The notes beneath the pieces are model-generated. The model saw only the letters and a program-made list of their open reading frames with translations, did no database searches and was not told where the DNA came from. From the NCBI RefSeq assembly GCF_000473265.1, contig NZ_KI421511.1, positions 4,547,218 to 4,611,217 on the forward strand: a stretch of DNA of 64,000 nucleotides, given 5' to 3'. A program made the translations under genes and the position numbers. Of this stretch, positions 50,219 to 59,316 are shown one piece after another. Numbering within the stretch: the first letter of the stretch is position 1; every line of letters begins with the position of its first letter. This stretch comes from Amycolatopsis thermoflava N1165. GTDB lineage: Bacteria; Actinomycetota; Actinomycetes; Mycobacteriales; Pseudonocardiaceae.

Positions 50219-50763
50219 GGTGCGGGCCTCCGGGTGTGGCAACCGCGAGCGGCGATCCGGCGCAGTTGGCCCAGCGCCGCGGTGGCGTTGCGCGGAGTGG
50301 AGGCAACGATCACCGTTGGGCAGTAACCACAGGGGCAATGTGCGTGGAAATGTCCATTACTGCGCTGTTCCACGCCGTATCCCAGCTCCTCGATCTTGCG
50401 CAGGCCAGCCTCGATGTCCTTGTGCTGGTGTCGGCGTCGCGTGACCTTGGCTAGGGTCTCGGCGCGCCATGGCGTCGCCAGCTGGGGTGTTGCGGGCGGC
50501 GTCGGGGTGGTTGCGACTCGAATGTCGGCGGCGGTGGCGTTCAGCGCGTGCTGGATCCGCCGCAGTCCGGCGCGGGTGTGCTCAATCGTCTCGGTTCGCC
50601 ACAATTGCATCCGGCCCAGCAGCTCCTCGCCCGCACCGGTCCCTGCGGCCACTCCCGCGGCGAGCTGCTCGACAGCGACCAGTTCCGCATCGAGGATGTC
50701 CACAGTGCTGAAAGGCAGCGGCAGGTGCTCCAGCTTGCTAGCCGCGACGGCGAGCCCGGTCAC
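50215..50763 (-). CDS. Two-part protein: helical domain plus HicA/dsRBD-like C-terminus
   Basis: 182 aa from GTG 50763, overlapping the methyltransferase stop (GTGA). Residues 1-85 match the small protein at 49602-49859. Residues 120-175 read LRKIEELGYGVEQRSNGHFH, CPCGYCPTVIVASTP and AALGQLRRIAARG, with the G-S/N-G-H turn of HicA-type mRNA-interferase folds (dsRBD-like) plus a CPCGYC metal-binding insertion. The HicA link is pattern-level only. Confidence 0.55.
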   Translation of the reverse strand: MTGLAVAASKLEHLPLPFSTVDILDAELVAVEQLAAGVAAGTGAGEELLGRMQLWRTETIEHTRAGLRRIQHALNATAADIRVATTPTPPATPQLATPWRAETLAKVTRRRHQHKDIEAGLRKIEELGYGVEQRSNGHFHAHCPCGYCPTVIVASTPRNATAALGQLRRIAARGCHTRRPAP

Positions 50764-51716
50764 CGCTCGGCCCCGCTTGCCGTGCTGGGTTTGCGCACCA
50801 CTCCGCCCAGCAGACACGAGCCCGCCGGATCGGCGGCCAGGTCCCGCGTCGCCGGGGACTCGTTGAGGTCCGGCCGCCACTGCGGCACCCACACCAGCCC
50901 GGGGGCGACCAGCTCGAAGTCACCGAACAGCGTTTCGACCTCGGCGCGGCTCCGCAGTACAGCCGGTGTAGTGGTCTCTCGGTAACGATCGGCGACGGCG
51001 CGGATCTGCCGCGCGATCAGCTCCGGCACACCGTCGTCGGTAGCGTGCGTCATCACCAGAGCCGAGCCCGGCGGAAGCAGTGCGCGATAGGCCGCGAGCA
51101 CCTGCCCCAGTCCGGGCCACGCCGGGTCGTGATCGGGGATGAAATGCAGCACCGCCCCGAACACCAGCGCGACCGGCCTGGCCGGATCGAACACGCTGGA
51201 CGCGATGGCGTCCTCCCACACGCCCTGCACGTCCCGCACATCACGATGCACGGCTGCCAGCCGTTCGCGATCCTCGTCGGCGGTGATCGCGAGCTTCGCC
51301 GCGGCCACCGGCTCGAAATCCACGTACACCACGCGGGCGTCCGGATCGACCGCCTGGACCGTCTCGTGCAGGTGGGGCTCCGCCGGGATTCCCGCGCCCA
51401 GATCAAGGAACTGCACCACACCCGTCCGCGCGAGGGCGATGACGGCACGGTGGACGAACTCACGATTCGCGCGAGCGATCAGCGACACGCTCGGCATCGC
51501 CTCGGCCACGGCCGCAGCGAAGCGGCGATCGATCGACCAGTTCTCACAGCCATCTCGGTAGGCGTCGTAGATCCGAGCAGCACTGGGCGACTCCAAATCC
51601 AGCGCCAGCGTCGCGGGCCCGGACGTGGGCAAACCCTCGAACGGATTGAACACCCCTGATCTCCCCTTTCGCAGTAGGCGCTCGATTTGCGGCGGACGAC
51701 GGTCCGGTCGCGTCAT
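50760..51716 (-). CDS. SAM-dependent methyltransferase (PF04672 type)
   Basis: A 318-aa protein from ATG 51716. SAR-IYDAYRDGCENWSIDRRFA near the N-terminus and REFVHRAVIAL, QFLDLGAGIP (motif I), VVYVDFEPVA and ALVFGAVLHFIPD are the signatures of the abundant actinobacterial PF04672 methyltransferases. Substrate unknown. It is in the middle of a six-gene overlapping chain. Confidence 0.88.
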   Translation of the reverse strand: MTRPDRRPPQIERLLRKGRSGVFNPFEGLPTSGPATLALDLESPSAARIYDAYRDGCENWSIDRRFAAAVAEAMPSVSLIARANREFVHRAVIALARTGVVQFLDLGAGIPAEPHLHETVQAVDPDARVVYVDFEPVAAAKLAITADEDRERLAAVHRDVRDVQGVWEDAIASSVFDPARPVALVFGAVLHFIPDHDPAWPGLGQVLAAYRALLPPGSALVMTHATDDGVPELIARQIRAVADRYRETTTPAVLRSRAEVETLFGDFELVAPGLVWVPQWRPDLNESPATRDLAADPAGSCLLGGVVRKPSTASGAER

Positions 51717-53023
51717 GGCGGGGACTCCGCATCGGGCTCGACGCGCGCGCCGGTGGCGGCGAGGAACTGGATTGATGCGGCACGAACGGTCTCGCGCGCG
51801 ACCCCGGTCAACCCGCTCCGCGTGGTGCGCAGCCATGCCCGCAACCGGGCCACGTACGCCAACCACACCCGCTCCGCCAGGAGTCCGAGGTGCGAACCTC
51901 CACCACGGGCTGCGTGCCACGCATCGATCAACGGCCCTGGCCACCCAGCTGCGTCACCGCGCGGAGCGATCCCCGCTGGCTCGCCACATTCAGCCCGGAT
52001 CTGGGCAAGTACGCGGGCCGGGACCGCAGCATCGCGGCCGTGGTCCTCAACCCACGACGCGACCGCTCGGCCTTCTCCTGCAGGGTTCGCAGCCGCTAGC
52101 CCCAGCGCAGCCGTGATCAGCTCGATCGCCACGGCGCGCTCCGGGACAAACGACCAGGGAGGCGGCCGATCACGGTCAAACCCCGCCGGCGCGACCTGAA
52201 CGACATCAAGACCAGCATGGCGAGTGGCGGCCAGCACCCCCAGGCCGTGGCCCTCCTGCCAGCCCAGCCGAGTTATCCCCCAGCGAGGCGCCAACGCCGC
52301 GGCCACCGCCGCCGGCGACAACACCACGGTCCGCGCCGCCGGGTCGACCGGCAAAAATCCCAAGGCCGGACCGCACAGCGGGCGCAGCACATGCATCGTG
52401 AGCAATCGCTGCCACCATGGCACCATCACCGGGACACACGCCGCGCCGAGACGTCGTTGCCGCAGCACCTCGCTCACGGCCTGACCGAGCGCCGTTTCGG
52501 GCCTCAGGTCCTCAGGCTCGTCCTGACCCGTCATGAAGTCCGGGTCCAAGAGCACCGCCACGCTGGCCCCTATGCGCTGCGCATGTCCTAGACCAGCGGT
52601 TACCATCTCGCCCCACCGCGCGCCCGGCATCGCTAGCAGGTCGCAGATCCGGTGTCCGCCGGGATCGTGCACAGCACGACCGACTCGCCCGTCGTGGTCC
52701 GCGCTTCCGTCCACCACCAGAACGCAGACCGGCCGGTCTCTCACGACGCCGGTCAGCGCCGGGCCGGCGCGACGCACCGCCAGGCCAGCCGCTCGGGCGC
52801 GGTGGAGGACGGGCACCACGACCAGGACTGGCCCCGGCGGCACAGAAGACAGGAAGACGGCACGACGACCGGCACGGGAGGGGGCGTCCACCATGCCAGC
52901 CATCGCGCCGCCCCTCGCCACGTCCGGCAGGCTCGGCGAGGGGGAGCCGGCACTGCCGAGCGTGAGATCAACACGACCATCAACACCGCAGGTGGTGTGG
53001 CGCACATACGGAACGGAGTTCAT
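51713..53023 (-). CDS. GT-A-fold glycosyltransferase-like protein
   Basis: A 436-aa protein. After a 50-residue lead the pattern VLVVVPVLHRARA, VCVLVVDGSADHDG, LGHAQRIGASVAVLLDPDF (DxD-like), VPVMVPWWQRLLT and RTVVLSPAAVAAALAP, RWGITRLGWQEGHGLG resembles family-2-type glycosyltransferases such as glucosyl-3-phosphoglycerate synthases. C-terminal helices with WLAYVARLRAWLRTT. The first residues (about 1-45) are atypical. ATG 53023 overlaps the upstream stop. Confidence 0.55.
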   Translation of the reverse strand: MNSVPYVRHTTCGVDGRVDLTLGSAGSPSPSLPDVARGGAMAGMVDAPSRAGRRAVFLSSVPPGPVLVVVPVLHRARAAGLAVRRAGPALTGVVRDRPVCVLVVDGSADHDGRVGRAVHDPGGHRICDLLAMPGARWGEMVTAGLGHAQRIGASVAVLLDPDFMTGQDEPEDLRPETALGQAVSEVLRQRRLGAACVPVMVPWWQRLLTMHVLRPLCGPALGFLPVDPAARTVVLSPAAVAAALAPRWGITRLGWQEGHGLGVLAATRHAGLDVVQVAPAGFDRDRPPPWSFVPERAVAIELITAALGLAAANPAGEGRAVASWVEDHGRDAAVPARVLAQIRAECGEPAGIAPRGDAAGWPGPLIDAWHAARGGGSHLGLLAERVWLAYVARLRAWLRTTRSGLTGVARETVRAASIQFLAATGARVEPDAESPP

Positions 53024-53661
53024 ACCGAGGCCCCAGCCCTACGGTCCGGCACGAGGACAGCCGCGCCTAGGGCAGTCCCACCGTCGGGCAGTAGTCCCGC
53101 TTCCCCCATCGCGGCGAGTTCCTGCGCGAGTGCTTGTTCGAGACGCCGTGCCCGGTTGCCGGCTCGCCACGGCTCGGGCGCTCGGACGATCGTCGGCCGT
53201 TGAAGGTGAGCGGGCACGACCGCGAGGCGCGGCGGTTCGAACGAGGAGGCCGGATGATCGGCATGATCCGGGTGAGGAAGGTTGAGAGCCGCGAGCAGAG
53301 TTGGCTCGGGGTCGTTCCCATAAGCCCAGACCACCTCGCGCGGAGCGAACGGGTCAAAACCCGCCTCACGGACAGCGCGGACCGCAGTCACCCGGCCAGG
53401 CGGGGTGACTGTGATGAGGTCGACGTGACGGTCCCAGTAATAGGCGGCAACCAGTACCGCCGGGGCACAGCGGTCACCGCAGAGGTAGAAAACAAACCCG
53501 TCGTCCGCCACCTTGCGCAACAGGGCGTCGACAGGTCCCGGCCACTGGTACGTCGTCGTTTGGCGTGTCGGTTGGCTCGTGCTGGGAGTCGCATTCACGC
53601 TCTGCTGCGGGACGGTCGGCTCTCCGGTCCTCTCCCGCGTCGAGCGCGTCAAGCTTCCCAT
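53020..53661 (-). CDS. Hypothetical protein opening the six-gene operon
   Basis: A 213-aa protein. The N-terminal 35 residues are low complexity. Then VDALLRKVADDGFVFYLCG, AYYWDRHVDLITVTPPGRV, VRAVREAGFDPFAPREVVW, a compact alpha/beta fold I recall from many actinobacterial genomes without a known function. ATGA at its end couples it to the GT-like gene. It is the first gene of the run 53661-49602. Confidence 0.65.
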   Translation of the reverse strand: MGSLTRSTRERTGEPTVPQQSVNATPSTSQPTRQTTTYQWPGPVDALLRKVADDGFVFYLCGDRCAPAVLVAAYYWDRHVDLITVTPPGRVTAVRAVREAGFDPFAPREVVWAYGNDPEPTLLAALNLPHPDHADHPASSFEPPRLAVVPAHLQRPTIVRAPEPWRAGNRARRLEQALAQELAAMGEAGLLPDGGTALGAAVLVPDRRAGASV

Positions 53662-53870
53662 TCGCTGTCCCTCTTCCGTTGCTCACCGCAATCGCAATGA
53701 GGTCAATAGTCAACCGGAGCGGGGGGAATCATGGAACCAGCCAGCGACCGTCCATTTAGCCGCCAGTGACCGTCCACAACCGACTACTTGAAGAGGCGGC
53801 GGGGAGGTCGACACCACGTCGTCGGAACAATATGGTGAGGAGGTTCCAATGCGCAGGAAGGAAGCACAAG

Positions 53871-54533
53871 GTGGCACGGATCGAAGCGATCTTCTTCGAT
53901 GTTGGCGAGACTCTGGTTGACGAGACTCGCGAGTACGGGACGTGGGCCGACTGGCTCGGTGTCCCGCGCCACACGTTCTCCGCCGTCTTCGGAGCCGTGA
54001 TCGCCCAGGGCAAGGACTACCGGGAAACCTTCCAGGTCTTCAAGCCCGGGTTCGATCTCGCGCTGGAACGCGAGCGCCGCGCGGCCGTGGGACAACCCGA
54101 GTCCTTCGGGGAAGAGAACCTCTACCCGGACGCACGCCAATGCCTACACGAGCTGAAAGCCGCAGGGATACGAGTCGGCCTGGCCGGGAACCAGACCGCA
54201 CGAGCGGAGCAAATCCTCAAGGCGCTGGCCCTACCGGTCGACGTGATCGGCACGTCCGACAGCTGGGGCGTAGAGAAACCCTCCGTTGCCTTCTTCAGCC
54301 GCGTGATTGAGGAAGCCGGCGTGCCGGCCGCCTCCGTTCTGTACGTCGGCGACCGGTTGGACAACGATGTCAAGCCGGCACAGCAGGTCGGCATCGCAAC
54401 CGCCCTGGTCCGCCGCGGCCCCTGGGGGCACATCCTCCGGGACCCCGTGGTGGAGGAGCAGTGTTTGTTCTCGCTGGACGGCTTGCACCAGCTCCCAGCT
54501 CTTGTCCGCGAGCACAACGCGACGCGCGGGTGA
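53871..54533 (+). CDS. HAD-family hydrolase
   Basis: A 220-aa protein from GTG 53871 behind AGGAAGGA. Motif I is AIFFDVGETLVDE, the Thr/Ser motif is AGNQTARAEQIL, Lys is in WGVEKPSVAFF, and motif IV is VLYVGDRLDNDVKPA. Phosphoglycolate phosphatase/haloacid dehalogenase-like, substrate unknown. The frame is open 105 bp further upstream, but those codons lack conservation and a ribosome site. Its stop touches the stop of the convergent XRE gene. Confidence 0.85.
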   Translation: MARIEAIFFDVGETLVDETREYGTWADWLGVPRHTFSAVFGAVIAQGKDYRETFQVFKPGFDLALERERRAAVGQPESFGEENLYPDARQCLHELKAAGIRVGLAGNQTARAEQILKALALPVDVIGTSDSWGVEKPSVAFFSRVIEEAGVPAASVLYVGDRLDNDVKPAQQVGIATALVRRGPWGHILRDPVVEEQCLFSLDGLHQLPALVREHNATRG

Positions 54534-55937
54534 TCAAGCTTCGCTGATCGCAGGAACTTCGAGAGCGTTGAGCCTCTCCTCCAACTCGGCGACGTAGCGC
54601 GTGGCACTCAGGGCGTCTCGCACCTCGACCGCGCGCTGCGCCGCCATTCCGTAGCGCGTCGCCATCGCCTCATCGCAGGCTTGGCGCGCCGTTGCGGCCG
54701 CGGACTCGGCGTCGAACGACGCCTGCGCGGTCGCCAGGTCGAAGAGCAGGACACCGCGCTGCTTGTCCGACGTGTCGGCGGCGCTCAAAGCGGATTCAAG
54801 CCTCTCAGCGGCCGCACGATGCTGACCCGCCAGCAACAACGCGTTGCCCGCGAATCCGTCGAGCCGCGAGGAGTCGAAGTAGTCGAGCCATGTCGGATCC
54901 GAGCCGTCGCTCCCGAGGGCGTCCTCTGCGGCGCGGACATGACCGAGGCTGGCCTGCACCTGACCGGTACGCGCTGAGACTTCGGCGCCGACGCAGTGCA
55001 GCCACGAGCGCAGCAACGGCCCCGCACCACGGGGGACATGTGCGTACGCTTCGTCCAGGTACTGCTGTGCACCTTGCTTGTCCTGCGCGAACCCAGGGAC
55101 GAACGCTCTGTGCGCGAGCACAGCGGCAACCAGAGCGTGATCACGCGAGGCTTTCGCGGCGCTTTCGGCCGTGTCGAAGAACTGCTCTGCTCGAACGGCA
55201 TCCGCCAGGTCGAAGAAGGTGAGCCGCGCCGCGATCAAGGCTTCTTCGGCGACCGCCGCGGCGAGCTGACGGGCGCCGCGCACCTCGACATCACCCACTG
55301 ATTGAAGCTTGCGGACACCCAGCCCTGCGTGTGCGACCACCGACGGCAACAGATCGGAGGCCGAACTGTCCCAGTACATCTGGCGATGAGAGGCGGTGAC
55401 CGCGGAATACGCTTCGACCATGCGAGGATCCAGGCGGTTGCCGCGACCCTCGGCGAGTGTTTCGATCGAGTCCGGGATCTCACGTCCGCTGGCCGCCAAC
55501 GGCGCCAGGCTCATCCCGAAAACGCCTTTCAGAAACAGCTCGCGGCCGAACTGAGGCCCGCCGCCCATCATCTCCAGCATCACCCTCTTCACCAACTCGC
55601 CGACCAGGCGTCGGTCGACAGGATCATCGACGTTCGCGGACAGCTCCGGGCTGGGGCGAAGCGCCATTTCCTCGGGAGTCAACAGGCCAAGCTCGGCTGC
55701 GGGCTTACCGAAGACCAGAACGAGGTGCTTCTTGTACAGAGGGTCCGGTCGGCGGTCGCCGGACTCCCACCGGCGAACTACGTCCCCGTTGACGCCCGGC
55801 GTTCCGTCGCCCGCGTCCGTGACACTGCGCCTGAGCTGCTTGGCGAGCTCGTCGCAACTCCATCCACGCTGCACCCGATGCCACGTCAGTTGCCCATTCG
55901 GCGGGTGCTTCGGAACCGAACTACGACGCGTCGCCAC
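54534..55937 (-). CDS. XRE-family HTH-TPR regulator
   Basis: 467 aa from GTG 55937, with AGGAGG five bases upstream. The HTH is at about 15-60 (LTWHRVQRGWSCDELAKQL, VNGDVVRRWESGDRRPDPLY). The rest is alpha-helical repeats (SASDLLPSVVAHAGLGVRKL, LDGFAGNALLLAGQHRAAAER), typical of actinobacterial regulators that respond to small molecules or peptides. Upstream open codons (55938-56720) look non-coding. Convergent with the HAD gene. Confidence 0.85.
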   Translation of the reverse strand: MATRRSSVPKHPPNGQLTWHRVQRGWSCDELAKQLRRSVTDAGDGTPGVNGDVVRRWESGDRRPDPLYKKHLVLVFGKPAAELGLLTPEEMALRPSPELSANVDDPVDRRLVGELVKRVMLEMMGGGPQFGRELFLKGVFGMSLAPLAASGREIPDSIETLAEGRGNRLDPRMVEAYSAVTASHRQMYWDSSASDLLPSVVAHAGLGVRKLQSVGDVEVRGARQLAAAVAEEALIAARLTFFDLADAVRAEQFFDTAESAAKASRDHALVAAVLAHRAFVPGFAQDKQGAQQYLDEAYAHVPRGAGPLLRSWLHCVGAEVSARTGQVQASLGHVRAAEDALGSDGSDPTWLDYFDSSRLDGFAGNALLLAGQHRAAAERLESALSAADTSDKQRGVLLFDLATAQASFDAESAAATARQACDEAMATRYGMAAQRAVEVRDALSATRYVAELEERLNALEVPAISEA

Positions 55938-56498
55938 CCATCCTCCTTGGCCTAGCCGGCGTGACCTCCCGAACCGAGGATAGCCCGTGATTAGGTCGAC
56001 GCCAGGGCTGGAAGTGGATTGGACCGTCAGTGGACGGCGCTCGGACGGTTGACGGCCGCGAGGCCGGGGTGAATTGCTGCGCGTCAGCTCGTCGAGGAGC
56101 CCGCCGCAACGGTCCGAGGTGTCGCCGCGAAGGTCCTCACCCGCAACTCGCCAGCGCACCGGCACTTCGTGGGCGGGCTGGTGGAGGCATGCATGGAGCT
56201 CTGGCGCCATCTGATGCGAGCCGGGTGCGCTGTAGCGCTGAGGCGGGGGAACACGATCACCTCGGCATGGACATCCGAATTGTTGATGCGCCGGATGCGC
56301 GCCGCTATCTGAGTGTGCTGTTGCGGCTGTGGCGCCGGGACATCGCCACCGAGCCGGACCCACCGGCGCTCCAGTCCTGGCCTGCGCTCCAGCGCTGGGC
56401 GGCGTCGCGAGCCGCTCGCTGATTCTGCGGCCTGCGACGCCACCTGGGCTGCTCTGCGCGACGTGGGTGGCGGTGTCCATCTTCTGGGGAGTTGCAGC
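55938..56498. other. Decayed region, one 52-codon frame
   Basis: Contains the upstream region of the XRE gene and a short frame at 56268-56422 (+) beginning MDIRIVDAPDARRYLSVLL with no ribosome site. A second + frame at about 56078-56300 gives helical text (AHRHFVGGLVEACMELWRHL) and ends at a TGA. These look like gene remnants; no intact gene is supported. Confidence 0.4.
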
Positions 56499-56863
56499 GT
56501 GACGGAGAGCCCCCTCCGCGCCCGGTCTTCCCGCAAGATCGGCGCGCCGGCGGGCGCTCTCGATCCGGAGGAGGCCAGGATCGTGGCGAGCGCGGAGTTC
56601 GACGATGCCGTCACCGTCGGGGTAGGCGTGGTGCACGGCGTTGCCCAGGGCCACCTGCTCAGCCTCGCCAAGGACCAGCTGGCGACCGCCACCGAGATCT
56701 CGGCTCGGCCAGGTCGTCACGCCCGCGATGATCCGCGGCTACGCCCACCGTGGGAAGGCTCACCCATTACGTCCCGCACCCCGAGGACGACCGTGAGCGG
56801 CCCCGCTACCGCGGCGGCGACGTCAAGGCGCTGCTCGAAGCCACCGAAGAGGCGTCAGCGTAA
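56499..56863 (+). pseudogene. Remnant of a small winged-helix (MerR/excisionase-like) gene
   Basis: Reading starts at GTG 56499 (GGGGAG upstream) and gives LDPEEARIVASAEF, LLSLAKDQLATATEISA. It then continues in a second frame (LGQVVTPAMIRGYAHRG) after a shift at about 56699-56710 and in a third (GRLTHYVPHPEDDRERP, YRGGDVKALLEATEEASA, stop 56861) after an apparent one-base insertion near 56751-56757. Joined, the three parts spell a plausible helix-turn-helix with wing. Two breaks in 60 bp mean the gene is dead as written. Confidence 0.5.
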
Positions 56864-56919
56864 CGCCAGGCGTACGGGGACAGATTCAGACAGTGATCAC
56901 AGGTACGGAGCGAGGGGTC

Positions 56920-57893
56920 ATGCTGCGCAAGTTCTTCAAGGCAGTGCCGAGCTGGGTGCAGTATGGCCTTCTCGCACTCGTCGCCGGGGTCCCGCCCTCG
57001 TCACGGGGCTGATCAAGACAGCGAACGGCAGCGGGCTGACCGGGTTGATCATTATTGGCGCGGGCGCAGCCGTGTTCGCTGGCCTCCTGAAGTGGCTCGG
57101 CGATTGGCAGGCCAAGGAGAAGGCGAAGCTCGATGTCGTCGTTGAGGCGCACGCGCCTGAGGTCGGCGTCGCGCAATGCACCCTCGACCTCACCGATCTC
57201 GAACGCACGCTAGCCGCCGAGCGATCGGACTTGCTACGCCCTCTTGACCAGGATCCGGCCAGGAACCCGAACACCCCGCTCCCGCAGTTCGCGCGCATTC
57301 AGGCGCAGCTTGCCCGCGGACTCATGATGACCGACCATGATGGCCGCTCGCCCGACGAGTACCGGGCCGAGGTCGAAAGGTACATCGACGAACGACGGGA
57401 GTTCCTCTGCGCCAAGCCCTTGCACGGTTTCGCCCAAGACCCCCACGCCCGAGTCCAGTTCGGGGTCACCAACAAGTCGGAGCAGTACCTCAAGGAGGTT
57501 CAGGTCGTCGTAGAGGTCTCCGGCAATGTGTTCGCGCTCGACCCGGAGGCCCCAGAGCCCATCGAACCGAAGCGGCCGAGACGGTGGCGTGAGTGGAGGC
57601 CGTCCTTCGACCGCTACACGAACGTCGACTTTCTCACCCAGTCGCAGCCCTACCGCATGCGTGGCCCTCAGATCGACAACCTGGAGGGCGGTGGCTGCCG
57701 CATCAAGTTCGACCCCGTCGTGGTGCACGCGAAGAAGACTGTCGAGCTGGACCCGGTCGTACTCGTCATCGCGACGAAAGAGCCCGTTGCCGAATTCAAG
57801 TGGTCGGCTACCTCGGAGAGCAGGGAGGGCATCTGCGGGGGCAGCGAAAAGCTGGTGCTCTCCGACACGCTCGTGACCCTCACTTGCACCTGA
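56920..57893 (+). pseudogene. Two-helix membrane-anchored hypothetical protein, frameshifted near 56990
   Basis: ATG 56920 (GAGGGG upstream) reads MLRKFFKAVPSWVQYGLLAL and VAGV, then stops after about 35 codons. A second frame picks up at once with ALVTGLIKTANGSGLTGLI and a second hydrophobic helix (IIIGAGAAVFAGLLKWLG) and runs 290 codons to 57893. One base missing in the C- or G-run at about 56985-56994 would restore a single 325-residue frame. The cytoplasmic part has coiled and beta regions (YRAEVERYIDERREFLCAK, VQFGVTNKSEQYLKEVQVV). No family recognised. The tail could still be made from an internal start. Confidence 0.6.
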
Positions 57894-58101
57894 ACAGCGC
57901 GAACACCTTACCTGCTCACAGTCGGCGAAGTGTCCTTAGTGGAGGACGGCTCGAAGGCCACGGCGCACCATGTGCAGGGGCCTTCCTCATACCCGGAGGT
58001 GGGGGTGTGAAGGGCTCCACCACCCAGCGTGGCTACGGCACGCATCACCAGCAGCTCTGACGTCACGTACCGCGACCAGGCTTCAGTGACACATCGCGAG
58101 G

Positions 58102-59316
58102 TCAAGCCTCCATGACCATCCGGATGTGACGCTTGGCGATGAGCAGGCCCGAAGGCAGGTCCTTATCGGACGTTTCGGCGGGGTGCGCGGTGATGACCGG
58201 TTGGGCGGCGCGGTCCCGGCCGAAGCGGTGGATTTGCTTGACCAGTCGGTCGGCGAGCTGAGCTGCGGCGGGTCCGTGGCCGGTGGCGCCGAGCTCGAAG
58301 CGGCGCTCGCTGACAGGGCCGGGTTCCTGGATTGGACGTGGCATGGCGAGGTAGGCCAGGGAGTCGCACTCGGCGATCGTGGGGGTGCGGTAGGAGAAGG
58401 CGGGGTTGCAGAGGCCGGTCTCGATGGCTGTGTCTTCGGCGTCGAGTCGGCAGGTGCCGGGTTCGGTGGCGGTCAGCCAGAGCCAGATGTGGTCGAACGG
58501 CTCGTTGGCGGCTACGGAGGTGCCGGACCACACGGTCGCCTTGGGGCCGGTGAATACCTCATGCAGTGCGGCTGGGTCGATGTCCTGGTCGGTGTCCCAG
58601 TGCAGCGCGACGTCCTCGGTGATGTGGCTGGTGTGCTCGCCGGTGGGCACGATGCCGATCATGGGGATGAATCCGCAGAGTTGGCTGTTGGTGGCGCGCA
58701 GGTGGGTGTCGTGGCGGGTGAAGGCGATGCTGCGGGCCTGCCCGCGCCAGTGCATTGGGACCACCAGTGTGCCGCCGGGGGCGAGCTGGTTGAACCAGGC
58801 CGGTGGCAGGTCCCATGGCCCGACGGTGACGATGATCTTGTCGTAGGGCGCGTGGTCGGCGGCGCCATGAGCACCGTCGCCGGTGATTACTCGCACTCGG
58901 TGGTAGCCGGTCTCTGCCAGGGCGTGGCGGGCGTGCTCGGTGACGTCGGGGTGGATGTCGATCGTGGTGACGCTGCCGGCGTCGCCGACGAGTTCGGCCA
59001 GGAGGGCGGCGTTGTATCCGGTTCCGGCGCCGATTTCCAGGACGTGATCGCCGGGCTGCGGGTTGAGCTGGCCGAGCATCATCGCCACCACGGTCGGCAC
59101 GGAGATGCAGCTGGCCGGCCGGTCCGGGCCGGGTTTGATGGTGATGGCCTTGTTCGCGTAGGCCTCCTCGACCGAGGCGGCGGGCACGAAGCGGTGTCGG
59201 GGAACGGCTCGTAGGGCTTGCTCGATGCGCTCGGAGCGCAGGTGGCCGGCTGCGCGGATGTGGTTGATCATCTGCTCGCGCAGGTCTTCGGGGCGGGTGC
59301 TGGTGGCGTTGGTCAT
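58102..59316 (-). CDS. FxLD-system methyltransferase (PCMT-like) of the lanthipeptide cluster
   Basis: A 404-aa protein. ATG 59316 follows GAGAGGACC and overlaps the LanC stop (ATGA). Residues 10-210 are a protein-L-isoaspartate O-methyltransferase fold (RSERIEQALRAVPRHRFVP, DHVLEIGAGTGYNAALLAEL as motif I, YDKIIVTVGPWDLPPAW). The C-terminal 190 residues form the extra domain of 'methyltransferase, FxLD system' proteins. In related class I lanthipeptide pathways such enzymes methylate an aspartate of the peptide (isoaspartate chemistry). Last gene of the operon. Confidence 0.9.
   Translation of the reverse strand: MTNATSTRPEDLREQMINHIRAAGHLRSERIEQALRAVPRHRFVPAASVEEAYANKAITIKPGPDRPASCISVPTVVAMMLGQLNPQPGDHVLEIGAGTGYNAALLAELVGDAGSVTTIDIHPDVTEHARHALAETGYHRVRVITGDGAHGAADHAPYDKIIVTVGPWDLPPAWFNQLAPGGTLVVPMHWRGQARSIAFTRHDTHLRATNSQLCGFIPMIGIVPTGEHTSHITEDVALHWDTDQDIDPAALHEVFTGPKATVWSGTSVAANEPFDHIWLWLTATEPGTCRLDAEDTAIETGLCNPAFSYRTPTIAECDSLAYLAMPRPIQEPGPVSERRFELGATGHGPAAAQLADRLVKQIHRFGRDRAAQPVITAHPAETSDKDLPSGLLIAKRHIRMVMEA

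Noticed and set aside
55938..56720. 261-residue N-terminal extension of the XRE-TPR gene
   Set aside because: Low-complexity Arg/Pro text; AGGAGG and the HTH start support GTG 55937.
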